Shown: piece after piece, positions 38,001 to 51,075 of the stretch | How the letters are laid out: each line of letters opens with the position of its first letter | How positions within the stretch are numbered: the stretch's first letter is position 1 | NCBI RefSeq assembly: GCF_963576545.1 | Contig: NC_083639.1 | Span: forward strand, 15,378,118-15,442,117 | Source: Limanda limanda | Taxonomy: Eukaryota; Chordata; Actinopteri; Pleuronectiformes; Pleuronectidae | Direction of reading: 5' to 3' | DNA length: 64,000 bases | The notes under the pieces: model-generated | Databases searched by the model: none | Told to the model about the DNA's origin: nothing | The model's input: the letters and a program-made list of their open reading frames with translations, nothing else | Made by a program: the position numbers and the translations under genes

Positions 38001-40461
38001 CATATCCCTCCTACAATCTACATTTCAAAAAATAAAACCAAGAATTGAGTGGATTTTGTATGATGTGAGGACAGTTTTGTAACACATATTAACAAAATCA
38101 AAACAAATCTAAGCAGTGCTTTTGATACAGGCAGAGACCCTGATATCAATTATTCTGTGTATTATTACCAATAATTCTAACATGATGAAATAACCTACAC
38201 GATTGTAGCTGGCATCGGTATGTACATCACCATTTTGGCCCCCCCTAAAAACATTACCTTAAACTATAGCCTTCAGTCATTGTATGCTGTTGGATACTGA
38301 CCAGGTCAAGGCAAGGTAAATGGGCACTTTCATTTCCTAGAGATAAAGATGAGGTGTCCTTCTGGTTTGGTTTTCCTCCTGCAGGATCAGGATGGCCAAA
38401 CAAATAACCCCACCTGGCATTTGGGAGATGAAATGCAAATTATATTCTTTTGTGCACCATGTTGAGCTGCCTGCAGTGGAATATTAAAAAGCAGCTGAAA
38501 CAGTCACTATAATTACCTATTGTTCATTGTTATTATTTAAGAAGGAAATAATTGTTGTTTCCCATCAAATCACCCTGAACCCCTCATTGTCCTAATGTAA
38601 ATCGTGGCTTACTGTGTAATCGTGTTTACAGAAGATCACAGCACACAAATGCTCCCCCCTTGGCTTTGTTTGAATTGTTATCGCTTTTTAATACATTTCC
38701 CCCTAAATAGCTTGAACGAATACTACTGCTCCTATTTGGTTCTGATAGTTAGTTGATATTTATTAAATAACTTAAAAAGCAGCTCATTCATTAATTCATG
38801 AACATGATTTACAGCTGCCTCTGTCATTTAACAGTGAATAAAGTGCCAAGTTGAGAATTGTCAATGAGCTCTTGAGGCTGCTTTTATAATTGATTTGCTC
38901 TAATGCCATTATAGCGCATGAAGACAGTGAATAAACACTAGCATTATGGACATATACTGCGTTACTCAATCAGAATCAGGAGAGTTTAGCTCTTGTCAAA
39001 AGACACCTATTCTACATCTTGTCAACATTTGCCATTTTCTAAATCTAAAGTTGGAGCCCCTTCTAGCACCGTTATACACTGTCAAGAAGCCCCACCCCCA
39101 TATTAATGTCACTGAGTGTGGACACCCAGCCCAAACCTGTTGGGATCTGTTGATGTTAGGGGTAGGTTGAGGTTTAGGGTCGACTCTACTGCCTGTGAAA
39201 AATCTTGAAATGATGTTCAGGTCAGTCACTTTTGGCTGAGCAGGTATTCTTAACATTGTCAATGTCTGTATCACGGAAAATAACAGTAATCACACATGTC
39301 AGGGACAGGTAACACAAACTCAGTGCAGATAACATTAACTACATCAGGCTCTGGTCAAGTTTGGACACAAGTTTGGTGATTAGTTTTGCCTCGGGTTTCG
39401 AACACAATGAATACATTGAGTTTTAGCTTTCTCATAGCTGGAGCTAAACCGAATTACTTAACAAATGACACTCAGATAAACAAACAACAGTAAAAGTAGC
39501 TTTTAGTTGTTTGGATTGTTTTGTAAAACTACATTAGCAGGAGAGATCGCTGCAGTTTTGTAGTTAATGTAAGGAAGAAGGCAGCATTAAGTGGCATAGC
39601 ATTTTAATGCTAAGGCTCCTACATTCTCACCGAGAAGCTTGCAATGCAGTAGCAACCTTCTGTCGACTCTGAGAGACATCACTTTTTTTTAAGACCTTCA
39701 GTTGCATCAAATGAAATGATGACCCACATTTAGCTTCAAAATCGAGGATCATTCATGAGTTGAATCTATTATCCATGATTGGGTAATAGATTTTAATATG
39801 CAGGGTATTGGAGTTTTTCGGGGCAGTGAAGGAAATCACAGCTGCGGTGCCACAAAAATTCAGTTGTGTAGCTGTGATAAAGCGTGATAACGCTCTGCCA
39901 GTTCTGCCCATGAGGCCATAAACGTTGGTGAATGCTGTGCACGGAAATTTGTTTCCTCCTGTGAACGAGCATTAACATTTTGTTTTCAGTCACTGTGTTC
40001 AATTTGGTCAAAATAGACCATATGGTGTCACTATTAAATCCCTGTTTGTGCTGCCACGCATTATCGATTCCCCTGTGGGTATGTGTGTGTGTACAGAATG
40101 ACTCGACGATGGATTTTTGTCCAACCTGCTGAGAATGTTACTTTGGAGAGTGTCTCCAGATTTTTGAGCCGATCAGAGGTAAGATAAAAAACAACACAAA
40201 ATTTCTAAAGATATCCCTGCAAAGCCCATAGATTTACTGAAATCAAAATAGAAAAACAACAAATGGGTGAATTAGAAACATCAGTGCATCACAACAAAGG
40301 AATAGTGAGTCAAAGAAAATATCGGTTTTGCTGAAATAAACAAATCGTCAAAGTGAAATGAGACATACTTTTTTAAATAGTATTGCATACAATTTTTCCC
40401 ATTTAATGACTTCATGATGAAGACATGATAATATAGTATATGAATCATTGTATGAGTTAAA

Positions 40462-40690
40462 GGCGACACGGTGGTTTACAGGGCCACAGAACAAGACGGT
40501 TCTCAGTTTTAATCCCACTTTACAAAAATATGTTGGGTTTAGGTGAAGTGACAACAAATTGTCTGCAGGTGTGAAAATGAGGATGAATGGTTGTTCTTCT
40601 CTGTATGTCGGCCCTTGATGGACTGGTGACTAGTCCAGGGTGGTCCCTGCCTCTTACCAAATGTCAGCTGTGATTAGCCCTCCAATGATA
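40462..40690 (+). repeat. Dispersed repeat family A, copy 2
   Basis: Starts ggcgacacggtggtttacag and ends with gatggactggtgactagtcc, agggtggtccctgcctctta, ccaaatgtcagctgtgatta. The end closely matches copy 3 (gcaacctgtccagggtcaac, cctgcctcttgcccaatgtc). The middle is heavily diverged, so the copy is old. Confidence 0.65.
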
Positions 40691-41499
40691 AGATTTTAGT
40701 AAAAATAATACAATATTTTCCGATCATGAAAAATTTATGATAAAGTCATTAAATGACGTCATGCATTTGTGCACAATCTAAAGTCTTAGACATCGAAAAA
40801 TAATAGCAATAATAAAGTATAGTAATCATTTAATTTAGCAACCAGTAACATGTAGATACGACCTACAAGTTATTTTAAATCAATCATTCATCATATAGTA
40901 TATATATAACCAATCTACAAAAAAGTAAGCTAGCCTAATTGGGTTATATACAGCTCACAGGAAGGGTATGCTTCTGCCCGTTGATGGTTTTCATTTGGTG
41001 GTGTATTAACTCAGCTCTTCTGGAAAGAGAAAAGGCCATAGCAGGAAGAAAGACGGAGAGAAAGAGCTGACAAACAGCCCCGTAGGTATCAGACAGAAGA
41101 TCACTGAACAAGATGGATCACCTTTCACCTGGCAGTGTGGACTTAAACACATATTGGACAGCCAGACATGCTGCTGAGTGAGTGAGCTGGTAATGAGAGA
41201 TACCAGGGGTGAGATGTGAACATGTCCTGACAAGAGTGGCAGCTGCCGCTTCTTCGGAGCCACAAGCAAAGTACACAGGGACAGAAGTGATGAGAGGAAA
41301 CTCTGTGGAGTGAAATCAAACCAAAGTGAAACCTAATGGTGTGTGGAAGACAATATTGGAGCTAAACTCAATTAGATGAACAAAATAATGAAGGAAGAAG
41401 TACAATAGGTTTGTGAAAAATGGTGTCTTGAACCTGAACGCATTTCCATGTGGGTGTGTTTGGCTCTAATCATCTTTCACCACATCATTAAGTTAATTG

Positions 41500-41935
41500 G
41501 TTGCTATTTATCTTAAGACAATTTCATTCTGGACTCTACCCACAGTTTGCTTTTCAAACATGCACAACCCAGCGGGAGGTTCTCTTCACAGACGCGTTCA
41601 CACAGCAAAAAATTCATTGCATCTTCAATCCGCTGCGCTCACATGTTTTTTTTTGACAACACACAGATCCCGGTGTCGACTCTTGTTGCCCCCCCCCCCC
41701 CCCCCCCCCCACTCACTCGTGCTGAATCCAGTGGGGAATCCCGCTGTGTTCTTGCTTCGGATTATCCCGACTTTCTGCGGACATTATACTAGGGAGCCAG
41801 AAGGAGTCTGCAGATAACCCAGAGGCTCTCACTCTTCGCTAAAAGCTAACAACAATGCGTGAACACATGCATCTCCCCGAAAAAAAAGTGTGGAGAATCT
41901 GTGGAGTTAAGTGCATGTCTGAAAGCATCTTTACT
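41500..41935 (+). mobile_element. Non-autonomous element family D, copy 1
   Basis: Shares with 58476-58976 the phrases catgcacaac(c/a)cagcgggagg and cacagacgcgttca, a central actcactcg(t/g), gaatccag, and the right end gtgcatgtctgaaagc. The left end is degraded. It contains the 22-nt C-run. The short frames at 41497-41817 fall inside it and look spurious. Confidence 0.6.
41689..41710. repeat. Homopolymer C tract, 22 nt
   Basis: Twenty-two consecutive C residues after tcttgttg. The G-rich complement could form a quadruplex. Homopolymers this long also often mark assembly or length uncertainty. Confidence 0.95.
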
Positions 41936-42640
41936 GTAATAAAACACAAATTACATTGTCCTATGTTGCTCTACTTTTATTGGTTTTCTCAGACTTACGG
42001 TATGAAAAAATTATGAATTATTATCAAGCACCTACAGGATTTAAATGTGCATTTTGCCACAGTAACATTTAGTATAGAAACATAAATCATCCTCATAAAT
42101 CCTCAGAATTCCCTTTAATTCTCAGTTACCTTGTTTGATCAGATCTTCCATATAAATGGAATTTCCGCAGGAGCAGAGCCCTGACTGCTGACATTCCTTG
42201 CCCACAAATATTGTTGGGCATCCCAAGGCTGATGTCTCCTGTGAGACTGACATTCGCTATGGAAGAGTACACTTGAGATGTCCCCACTTTTAGACTCATC
42301 CCTCATTCTACAGCAACAGCTGGGTCAGGGTTTCTCTTGAGGGAAAGACAGACTGAAGGCTCTGAAAGTATTGACTATATTTGCGTTTATTCAATAGAAT
42401 CAAGAACTGTTATCCCAAGGTGTGGTTGCAGGCATGTGGACAAGAACATGTTGTTTTGGTCGGTATGCAAGAGATTGCAAAGCGATTGTGGTACACAAGG
42501 TAGGAGCATATTTTCAATTCCTCTGACAATTGGTGGATTTCAGTAAGCTACCCGAGTAGGGCTCCCAAAACTGAGCCAAACTGGTAGTGTCAACAAAAAA
42601 TAGGAACGAATATCATTAAAATACATGGTAACTCTGTAGA

Positions 42641-42970
42641 GCACATACCTCCGCCAAGGTCCAACAGTTCCCTAATGAAACCACATTTAAATTCACTAGA
42701 TCTGGATTTTTATTTGGACCTGCACCGCATTTCAACATAGATGTGGGAAATGGTGCAAAGAATGTTGAAAGAAATCCCTGCCCTGTATCAGCACATTTAT
42801 TTCGGTCCGCTCCAAAATATGATGGCTTCTTCCTTGAGTTATGTTCGGGCCCGTAACAAAACGTAAATTGGTTTAGTCGTTTTTTCGTATTCATGCTATC
42901 ATGTATGGAACATGCTATTCCCCTGTATGAATGCCTGCGTTTGACCCAGCTATCTACCATGACATCGTCT
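42641..42970. repeat. Family C repeat, second copy
   Basis: The end gagcacatacctccgccaagg matches the end at 23257-23275 (gagcacacctctgccaggg) with few differences, and both continue to an (a/c)ctagatc(t/c)g phrase. The far boundary is not clear. 42970 is an estimate. Confidence 0.45.
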
Positions 42971-45900
42971 TTACATGGACTATTCATTTTTATACCACCT
43001 CTCCTGACTCACTAAATCCTTTTCTGGCAGAGCGCCTTCATTAGGGGTGCACCAATGAACTAGCTTTATTCTTAGTATGTTCTTGACAGCAGACATGGTT
43101 TGTAATCCCCTTACCATGCTGAAACTGTGCTGGTTTACACAAACCCTTGTTGCCCCAGATACAGGGAGGCAACAAAACTACATCGATGCATGTTGTGAAG
43201 CTACTGTGAACTGGTCACAGGGACAGTGTGTTGGTCAGTTCAGTACAGGAGGAGCAGGTCATTACTGATCCCTATCGGCCCGGCTATCAAACCATAACAG
43301 CACAGGCTTGCACAGTAATCTCCTTCTGCGAGGCCGTACATGTTCATGGCTTGGTCAGATTTAAGCAGCTTAAACGGCCCCTGTGAAAAAACACATTAAC
43401 AGTACCTGGTGATGCCATTTGGCCTCATCCACGCACATCTTGTGTTTGTCGCTCTAATGAATGGTTCATTTAAATTGACGCTTAAAATGTTTATTTTGGT
43501 TGATCTGTATGGCTTCTCAAAAGTGACTGAGGCCTCACTGTACTGTATTTCAAACCTCCGACATGTAAATGATTGTGAGTGTTTTTTAGTTCTCCACATA
43601 CTGTGGCCAGAGACAACATTTATGAGTCTGGAGAGTTGCAGACTGACCCTGTCTAACCTCTATTAAGGAGAAAAAACTATTTGCAATTATAAACTTCTAC
43701 CAGGAATACATTTCAGCTTCACAAATGAATGATTATTTCATACAGACTACAAATGCTGAACCAGCATGTTAAGGGAATTGCTGCTAAACCACTGCCCCGC
43801 TTCTTTTTAACCCTGACCCTATGGTCATTTATAGTGGAGGACATTGATTACTTTGCGACCACAAGCTCCTCCGAACAGTCTCCCCTGAGTTCCTGCAACC
43901 GTCCACAGGAACCCTCGGCCTTACTGGCACTGAATTTAATATGTTATCACAGAAGTTGTTTCAAGATGTTTCAAGGCTGCTCCTTTCACCCCCACCCCCC
44001 CTCCCCAAATGACCATCGCCATGTGAAACAATCATCACATTTCGTTTCTCCACTGAATGTAATATAACGTTTCTAATCAAGGCCACTGCTTTGTCACAGC
44101 TCTGGTCCCCTCTGGTTTCCATCTACAATCTGTGTTCCAAGCTGAGAGAGCAAAGAAGACCTGGAGATCATGCTGCTGTATTTCTCTTCAGGCAGAGCTT
44201 TTTCCTTGGCACACTGTCCACACCAGTACTCCAAGTAGTTTTCTCCAACAGGCCTCTTGTCTTCTGACTGTCAAATAAGCCACAGAGAAATAAACCTGAA
44301 CTGGGTCCGATAGGGAGTTTGTCAGATGCTCTGGTGTGGCCTTGGCAAGGGCAGTGTCATTTTTTGTGTCTTTGCCAGGAAACCTCAAGTTCATCAGGTA
44401 AATGATATCTGGCTGTCACCACGGGAGCACGGAAACACCCTTTTGCGAAGAATTAATTAGTAGCTTTTATTTACCTGTGCCAGAAAACTTTTAGCTTTTG
44501 ATCAAAGCACACTAATCCACTCCTACTCCAAACCAATCTGTCTGTGTGAACATGTTGGTTTTGAATAGATGGTTTGCAGCTTTCTTTCTGAAACTTTATC
44601 CTGCATTAATTGACTTGCTGTGGGACTGTGGTGCCACCAGTGCACACAAAAGGCTGTTCAGCCGTTTATTCAGTTTGGTGAATCTGACCCCGAAGTGGGG
44701 AATCAGTTGTTGCCTCCAGTTATAAACCTGTTGTCATGAGCAACGTCTGTTTATAAGCTGGTCGGCTGTTTACACAGTTTATTAATATTTAACCTATCGC
44801 ATGTCCAAATTGCAACAGATTCAACTCTGCACTTCCTTGGGCCCTTGACAATACAAATATCAAGTGCATCAATAAAGCCGATTGTTGGACCCAAGCCAAG
44901 ATATGCCAGAGACAGGCAGAGATATCTAGAAGATAATTAGATAGATGACATTTTTTGCATGCGAACATATGAGCTGTGACAGATGGTAAGTATGACGCTG
45001 ATGACATTCATGGTAATTCCTCCCCAGTATCAAGTTATCCCTCAGAATATTAGTTTGGCCTGTTTTATCTTTTCATTTCACATTTCTTTTTGCCCTTCAG
45101 TTGAAATTAGGCTCCTTTACCAATTCTTCCTCTGAATGAGGTTTTTTTCATCTCTGTCACATTGGCACATAAAGTCCTAAGAATGTTATTTTTAACTAAC
45201 AGCATTTGTCCTGGCAGCTCATCCAGTTTAGCTGCAGCTTTGCCTTGTTTATCACTGTGAGTCCATCCCTACTAACAAGCAACACATCGTTTGTCCATTT
45301 CTCTTGGAGAGTGCATTTACTTTCCTTGGTATCTCTAAAGAGCAGCTGGTGAAAGTGGTGGTTTATTTCCTTTCCTATCGTACAATTATTTGTTTGTATT
45401 ATTAAGTAGTATTTCTGTGCTATCTGGAGTAGCTTCTAGAATTTATTTATATATCTTGAGCGATTGTTAACTGAATAGGTTATGGGCTAATCATTTATAG
45501 GCTAATCATTTTCATTCAAAGACTAAAAATTGACAGTTTCCTTTTGCTTCATTTTTACACTCCAACATCCCTGTTGATTATTTTATTTCCTGAGCTCCTT
45601 TCCTTCTATCCTAGCATAACGGGTTCAACTTCCTCCGTATCAGAAAACATTTTTATTATTTTAATCTTGAAGTCTTTCGTTTTCGTTAGTTTTCAAGGTC
45701 AAGGTTCAATTTGATAGTTATGGCTGCATTATCAGACAGTGTAATGAGGTGTATGATAACATCTTTAACTGTTGATACATGATTCTTCAAAATAAAAAAG
45801 CCTAATCTTGTGTAGTTACAGTTCGATTTTAAAGAAAAAGTATAATCTCTTTATTTGAAGAGGAAAGTACACATTGATCTACCCAGTTTCCTTCTCTCCT

Positions 45901-48900
45901 CCTCTTCTTTAAACAGGTATATGACCTGATCTCTGCTATGTTGTCTAATATTATGGGTCCATGATTCTGATTCTGACCAGATTGCTGGCAGTAGTGTTAG
46001 ATTTTGTAACTATTATTTCAAATCCCTTTTATAAGTAAATCTAACCTTGAAACAACAGCCTCCCAAAAAAGAAAGCCGCATTACTGTGAGGTTAACCCTC
46101 CCCCTTCCATATTAACGTGACCTACATCTTTGACATTTGTTCCCTTTGGGGGTTAATTTAATTTAATTCCCTTACATGACTTGTCTTACCTCTGCCTTGT
46201 TTCGTTTAAAAGGGACTTGCAATGACATTGTTGCCCTCAGGGATAATCAACACACGTATAAGAGATGGAGAAGGATGCTTGACAGTTGCCCTTGGACATA
46301 AAGTCTTATCTTCTTTATTCCTTACATGTTATCAGTGGAAATATTAGTCCTCTTTAGACTTCACGAAAAAAACTACAACTAAAAAACAACTAGAGCAAGT
46401 ACTTTGCTCATTCCCTTCCTGTAACAACAAATTGCACTTGTAAATTATTCAGCAGGTGTATAGAATAACACACTAAGAACCACAATACAGCAGAGTAGAA
46501 GACCTAAATACAACAGAGACAAGATCACAAAACAAAAAACCGGTCGGCACTGTCGGGAAATCGCTGTGTGGAAAAAGAATGTATAAATCATGAAGTGTTT
46601 TTCCAACAAGTGTAGGAGTAAAAAGAATACAGCAAAACACCTACTCTCAGAAGTGCATTTTATTGAAAAAACGCTCAAGTACATGCAACAGAGTACATGT
46701 AATGAGTTACTTCCCGCCACTGTATATATATATTTAAATGACGGCCTACGGGCTAACCAGATCTAACAGCAGAGTCACTGCCACTTTGTTTCTCGGGATC
46801 CTTCTCTTTCAAATTTCCCATCCTGATTAACAACTGCTGAATTTCACACTACAAACTCCAGCATGCGCTTTACCGCATTAATTATTTTAAAGCCCCATTC
46901 AGTGAAGCATTTCAGTTCATATTCTGCTCATCACATTGTTTTACACCAAGGTTGAAAAGGTATTTCTGTGACTGGTGGTTTAACAGTAACATCCTACATT
47001 GGCCTCAAACTCTAATAACATTTTAGGTTCACTGGCTGTGTCGGTTCCTCTGTTAATACTCCTCCTTTTAAAAAGCATGACTCATGACTTAATGCCTATG
47101 ACTCACCACTAAGCTCCTCATTACACAGGCTGCTCTTCTCTAGTTTTTACGGTGCATTGGTTGAAATATTCGTTCTTTTCTGGGCACTTAATTTACAGAG
47201 AGGATAAAAGTCAGGCTTAGTTTAATTCATTTTGCAATTTAAAGCTTAAACTCCTTTATAATACTGAACAAGTTAATTATTGGTGGAACACATCATGCCA
47301 CATCTATTGCTGATCCTATTGTAATAAGTCCAACATTAACTTCTCATGGAATAATGCGTTTTGTCTTGAAATGGTAAAAAACACTCAGTGATGTAACAAT
47401 TTGAAGCATTTAATTTGAAATTCCTAAACTGCTGCTAAAGGTCAAAGCTTAACGTTTGCTCACTTCCTGAGTCTGCATGGAGACCCGCTGCATGTGCATG
47501 TTTCTGTGTGCTGTGTGAGAATGGTTCAGGGGTCTGTGTAAGAGGATAATATTCTGTGTGTGTGGCATGATTATCCTGTTATGTAATTGGTATCTATTTA
47601 TAGTGTGTGTGCTGTTGTTAGATAATATCACTCATCTGTGACCAGTGGAGCAAACCACATGAGTCCCTAGAAGGGCAAAGGTAGAGCAAATAGGAAATCA
47701 GCAGATTGAGGGAAATGGATATGAATCATTAATTTGTGTCCGAAAAAAATTTGTTTATTAAGAATTTATTAAATCAAATTCTTCCTGTATGGCACTTTTA
47801 TAGGTTCTTTGAAACATTGTATGCACTTGAGGTTTATGAACCTTGCTGCTTGTCAGAACAAATTGCGGGTGGAAAAGAGTTACCTGTGGCGCTGCCCTCT
47901 CACCACTGACCAATCATCTGTGGCTCTCTGCCTGAGGCTCAACAGATCAAGGCTTCAACCACCTGGAAATGTGTTGTTGTCTCAGGAGGTTGAGCTGAGG
48001 ACAGTGAAGTCAAAAATACAATGCCAGAAAATCACGTTGTATTCTTTCTAATATAGATGCTGAGAAATTGCACCAGCAGATCCACTGACTGTGCTTGGGT
48101 TCTGTGATTGTATGCACACATTACCCCCCCGCCCAGTGATGCACACGATGAATGAGGATATACGAATGTAAAGCTGTAGCTGCACATAACTTTGACTTGA
48201 AATCCATCGTCAGTACAAAAGGTGATGCAGCAGAATAGAGACACATTCATACAGTGGCTATTCTGAGCTGAATGGCGGCGTAACAAAGCAGCCCTCACTT
48301 TTAATTAGTCATTTACTCTCAGATTGGATGTACCATAATCAGTGAGCCGCTGTGGTCTTTGGCTGGAAGGGAAACCTGCGTACTCTCATCACACATCATT
48401 CAGCACATGCCGTCTCCTCTGAGGCCCTCCACAGACATATGCTGGACAAACAACATACAAATCCTAATTAGTGTATCCCAGCCATCTGAGACTGAAAGTG
48501 TGACGAAAGGCTGTAAAGATAAATTTGGCTTGACATGGAACATGCTGTGGAGACAAGTGCACTCAATTAGCCCCTCCGACTCAGTTCATTTGTGGTTTGG
48601 AAATACCTCCACAACTTCAGGTTTTTCCCCACTGTTAGAAGACTTGTTAAAGGATAATGTTTTGTGCATTGCCTAAAATGAATGAAAGGAAAAAAAGAAT
48701 GGGTTATATGTGGCATTATCATGTTACTCAGCCACCAAGTGTTATCAGGCCCTCGGGGGGGATTGGAGAAAGAAAAAATTCTGTGCTTCTTGCACGTGGC
48801 ATGTTTTCATAAACTTATCCATCTAAAATTAAATGAAGAAACTGATGTTTCACCAGTGGAACCCAGTCTGACCATGAACCAGGTACAAACCCTAGAACAT

Positions 48901-48927
48901 CCCAGGCCCACATCTCAGATTTCATAC

Positions 48928-49011
48928 TCTTCAGAATTCATTCATTTTGAGATCATCATCTGTGACAGATCTGTGGCAGATGATGATCTCAAAAAGAGTG
49001 AATTCTGAAGA
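48928..49011. repeat. Near-perfect 35-bp hairpin with 14-nt loop
   Basis: The left arm is 48928-48962, the loop 48963-48976 (tgacagatctgtgg) and the right arm 48977-49011. Thirty-three of 35 positions pair as Watson-Crick. One of the two others would be G.U in RNA. It could be a tiny foldback transposon or an intronic stem-loop of precursor-microRNA size. There is no homology evidence for a microRNA. Confidence 0.85.
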
Positions 49012-50510
49012 ATGTTAAATCTCAGAGCATAATTGTAAGAGAGGAATGAACTTGCTAAAGTCAGCTGTACAGGTGTCAAACTTAACAGAAACTTTATTAA
49101 ACTGCAATGCTAAATTTCTAGTCCTTTCACTGAAAGTCTTATTCAACCAAAGGTACACAGAGTTATCACTTACAAAATATGATGGTTTACATCAGGACAA
49201 AGCTCTCAGTTCATCGGAGAGCATATTTGTTTTACTCTTATTTTTGCTAATGTCTGATATCATAACAATAATGATCAAAATGTATGCTAAAATGCATATT
49301 TTCATATTTTTTACAATGCCCAAACGACAACTAGACCGCATAGGCTGTTAGATGCTGGGGCAATAGGATCCCAGTGTGGTGCTCTGCTTCCTCAGGGTTT
49401 GCACACCAGCAGAACCGACACATTTTTCACTATATCCCTGGAAAAATGGGAGGAGGTATAGAGCTGTGTGAGACCTTAGTAAGGGAGTGGAACTCTCCTC
49501 CTTTGTCCGAGTGAGAAGTCTATTTCCTCTGACATCCTCTTTGTTTCCTTTGTTTTGTCGGACAAGCATTAAAAATAGAGATTTCAACTGGTGGTTTGAG
49601 TGCAGCATCTCAAGACAATTCACATTGGCTAACAGATGGCATTTATGAGGCACGATCGAATCCCTGTTTTACCTTTGATCGGCAGAAATATGTCCAGCTG
49701 TCTATACTGCTCCTAACTTGATGATGGTTTTAAAGCACAATCAAATTCTTTGTCAACCAAAAAGGTGGAAAAGAAGTTGTTTGCCTTCTACTTTGACTTG
49801 TAACTGTGGAAGAACTTTTCAGAAATGTTAACAGCATTCTGACAGTTATCCTCCTCGTTAAGGATTTGCCCTAAAGAGATGAACACACACGCACACAGAG
49901 TCACTTTTAATGATCGGGTCATATTTGTTTAACAGTGAGCCCTCGTATTAAATAGCAGGATGATTTACAGTATTATCACAAGCATTTCAATCTCAGAGGG
50001 CTGTTGTGAGCCATTCCTTCCTTTATTTAGCTCTAAATGGTTTGGAGCTAATTAACAATCTTTTCAAAGGCAATTATGTGACAACAGAAGAGGACAGAAT
50101 ACAGCACCCACACATGTAGAAGACTACAGTATGCAGGGTAAGGCTCATTAGATGTTTTTGTTGCTATTTTCAGTTGGTATTAGATGATCCACAGCCCTGT
50201 TCACTGTATGTCATGCATCACAACTAATGTTTGCCGTTATTTATACTCCAAACAGGTATTGCTTGGGCAACGCATTCCTCAATCCCCAACACCCTCTATC
50301 ATACATACCCTCCTAATTTAGCGGTTTATTTATTCTGCAAAGATTCTCCATCTCTCCCTCTGCTCCTCAATGCTTCTCCTGCCCTGCTTCAGTATTGCTG
50401 CCCGTCGATTCAGCACCTCCACCAACCCAGTTTCCACCTGCATGCACCAATAAGGGACGTTAAAGATATTCATCGCTCCCCATTAAATCAATGTAATCAT
50501 ATCTGGGGAA

Positions 50511-50765
50511 TTGGGTGGCTCAGTTGTGATGCGGTGGCCACGGTCGCCTCACTGCACGAAGGTTCCCAGCTATCATGTTGGTTTTCACTCGGGCTTCCTC
50601 CCACATTCCAAAGACATGCTGATTGAAGATTATTTTTATCTCTGTCTGTGGACAGGTTGCTATGCGCTGGCAACCTGTCCAGGGTCAACCCTGCCTCTTG
50701 CCCAATGTCAGCTGAGATTCCCTAGTCCCTATTGATATTGCATGGAGGGATGTGGTGAAACGTGT
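50511..50765 (+). repeat. Dispersed repeat family A, copy 3
   Basis: The best preserved copy: ttgggtggctcagttgtgat, cggtcgcctcactgcacgaa, ggttcccagc, then gggcttcctcccacattcca, aagacatgctgattgaagat, and finally ggcaacctgtccagggtcaa with tcttgcccaatgtcagctga. The order of phrases is characteristic of the family. Non-coding despite short frames crossing it. Confidence 0.75.
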
Positions 50766-51029
50766 GAGATATGTGGCTGCATGTAGCCAATTCACTGATA
50801 TTACCTGCATACACCCTTTCACATAATGCTTCGACCTGCACACCATTATTTTTTTTCTGTCAGGTCACAGTGTGAATAATAATGATGTGTGTTTCTCTCT
50901 GTGTCACTCCATCACTTTATTTATCTGTATTTAAACTTTCAAATACTTAACATAGTCAGGCATAGATGCAAGATAACAATTGCATCACAGTATAGATCTG
51001 TCATTATGTTATCCTGACATGAACCGTGC

Positions 51030-51075
51030 TGTTTCCCCAGTGTGGGATCAATAGAGTTGTATTTTATCTTACACA
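51030..51075 (+). repeat. Probable LINE 3' end (L2-like tail)
   Basis: The phrase tgtttccccagtgtgggatcaatagagttgtattttatctta resembles the tail of fish L2-type elements (ccccactgtgggac(g)aataaaggttttatcttatctta). The upstream extent is unclear. Confidence 0.45.
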
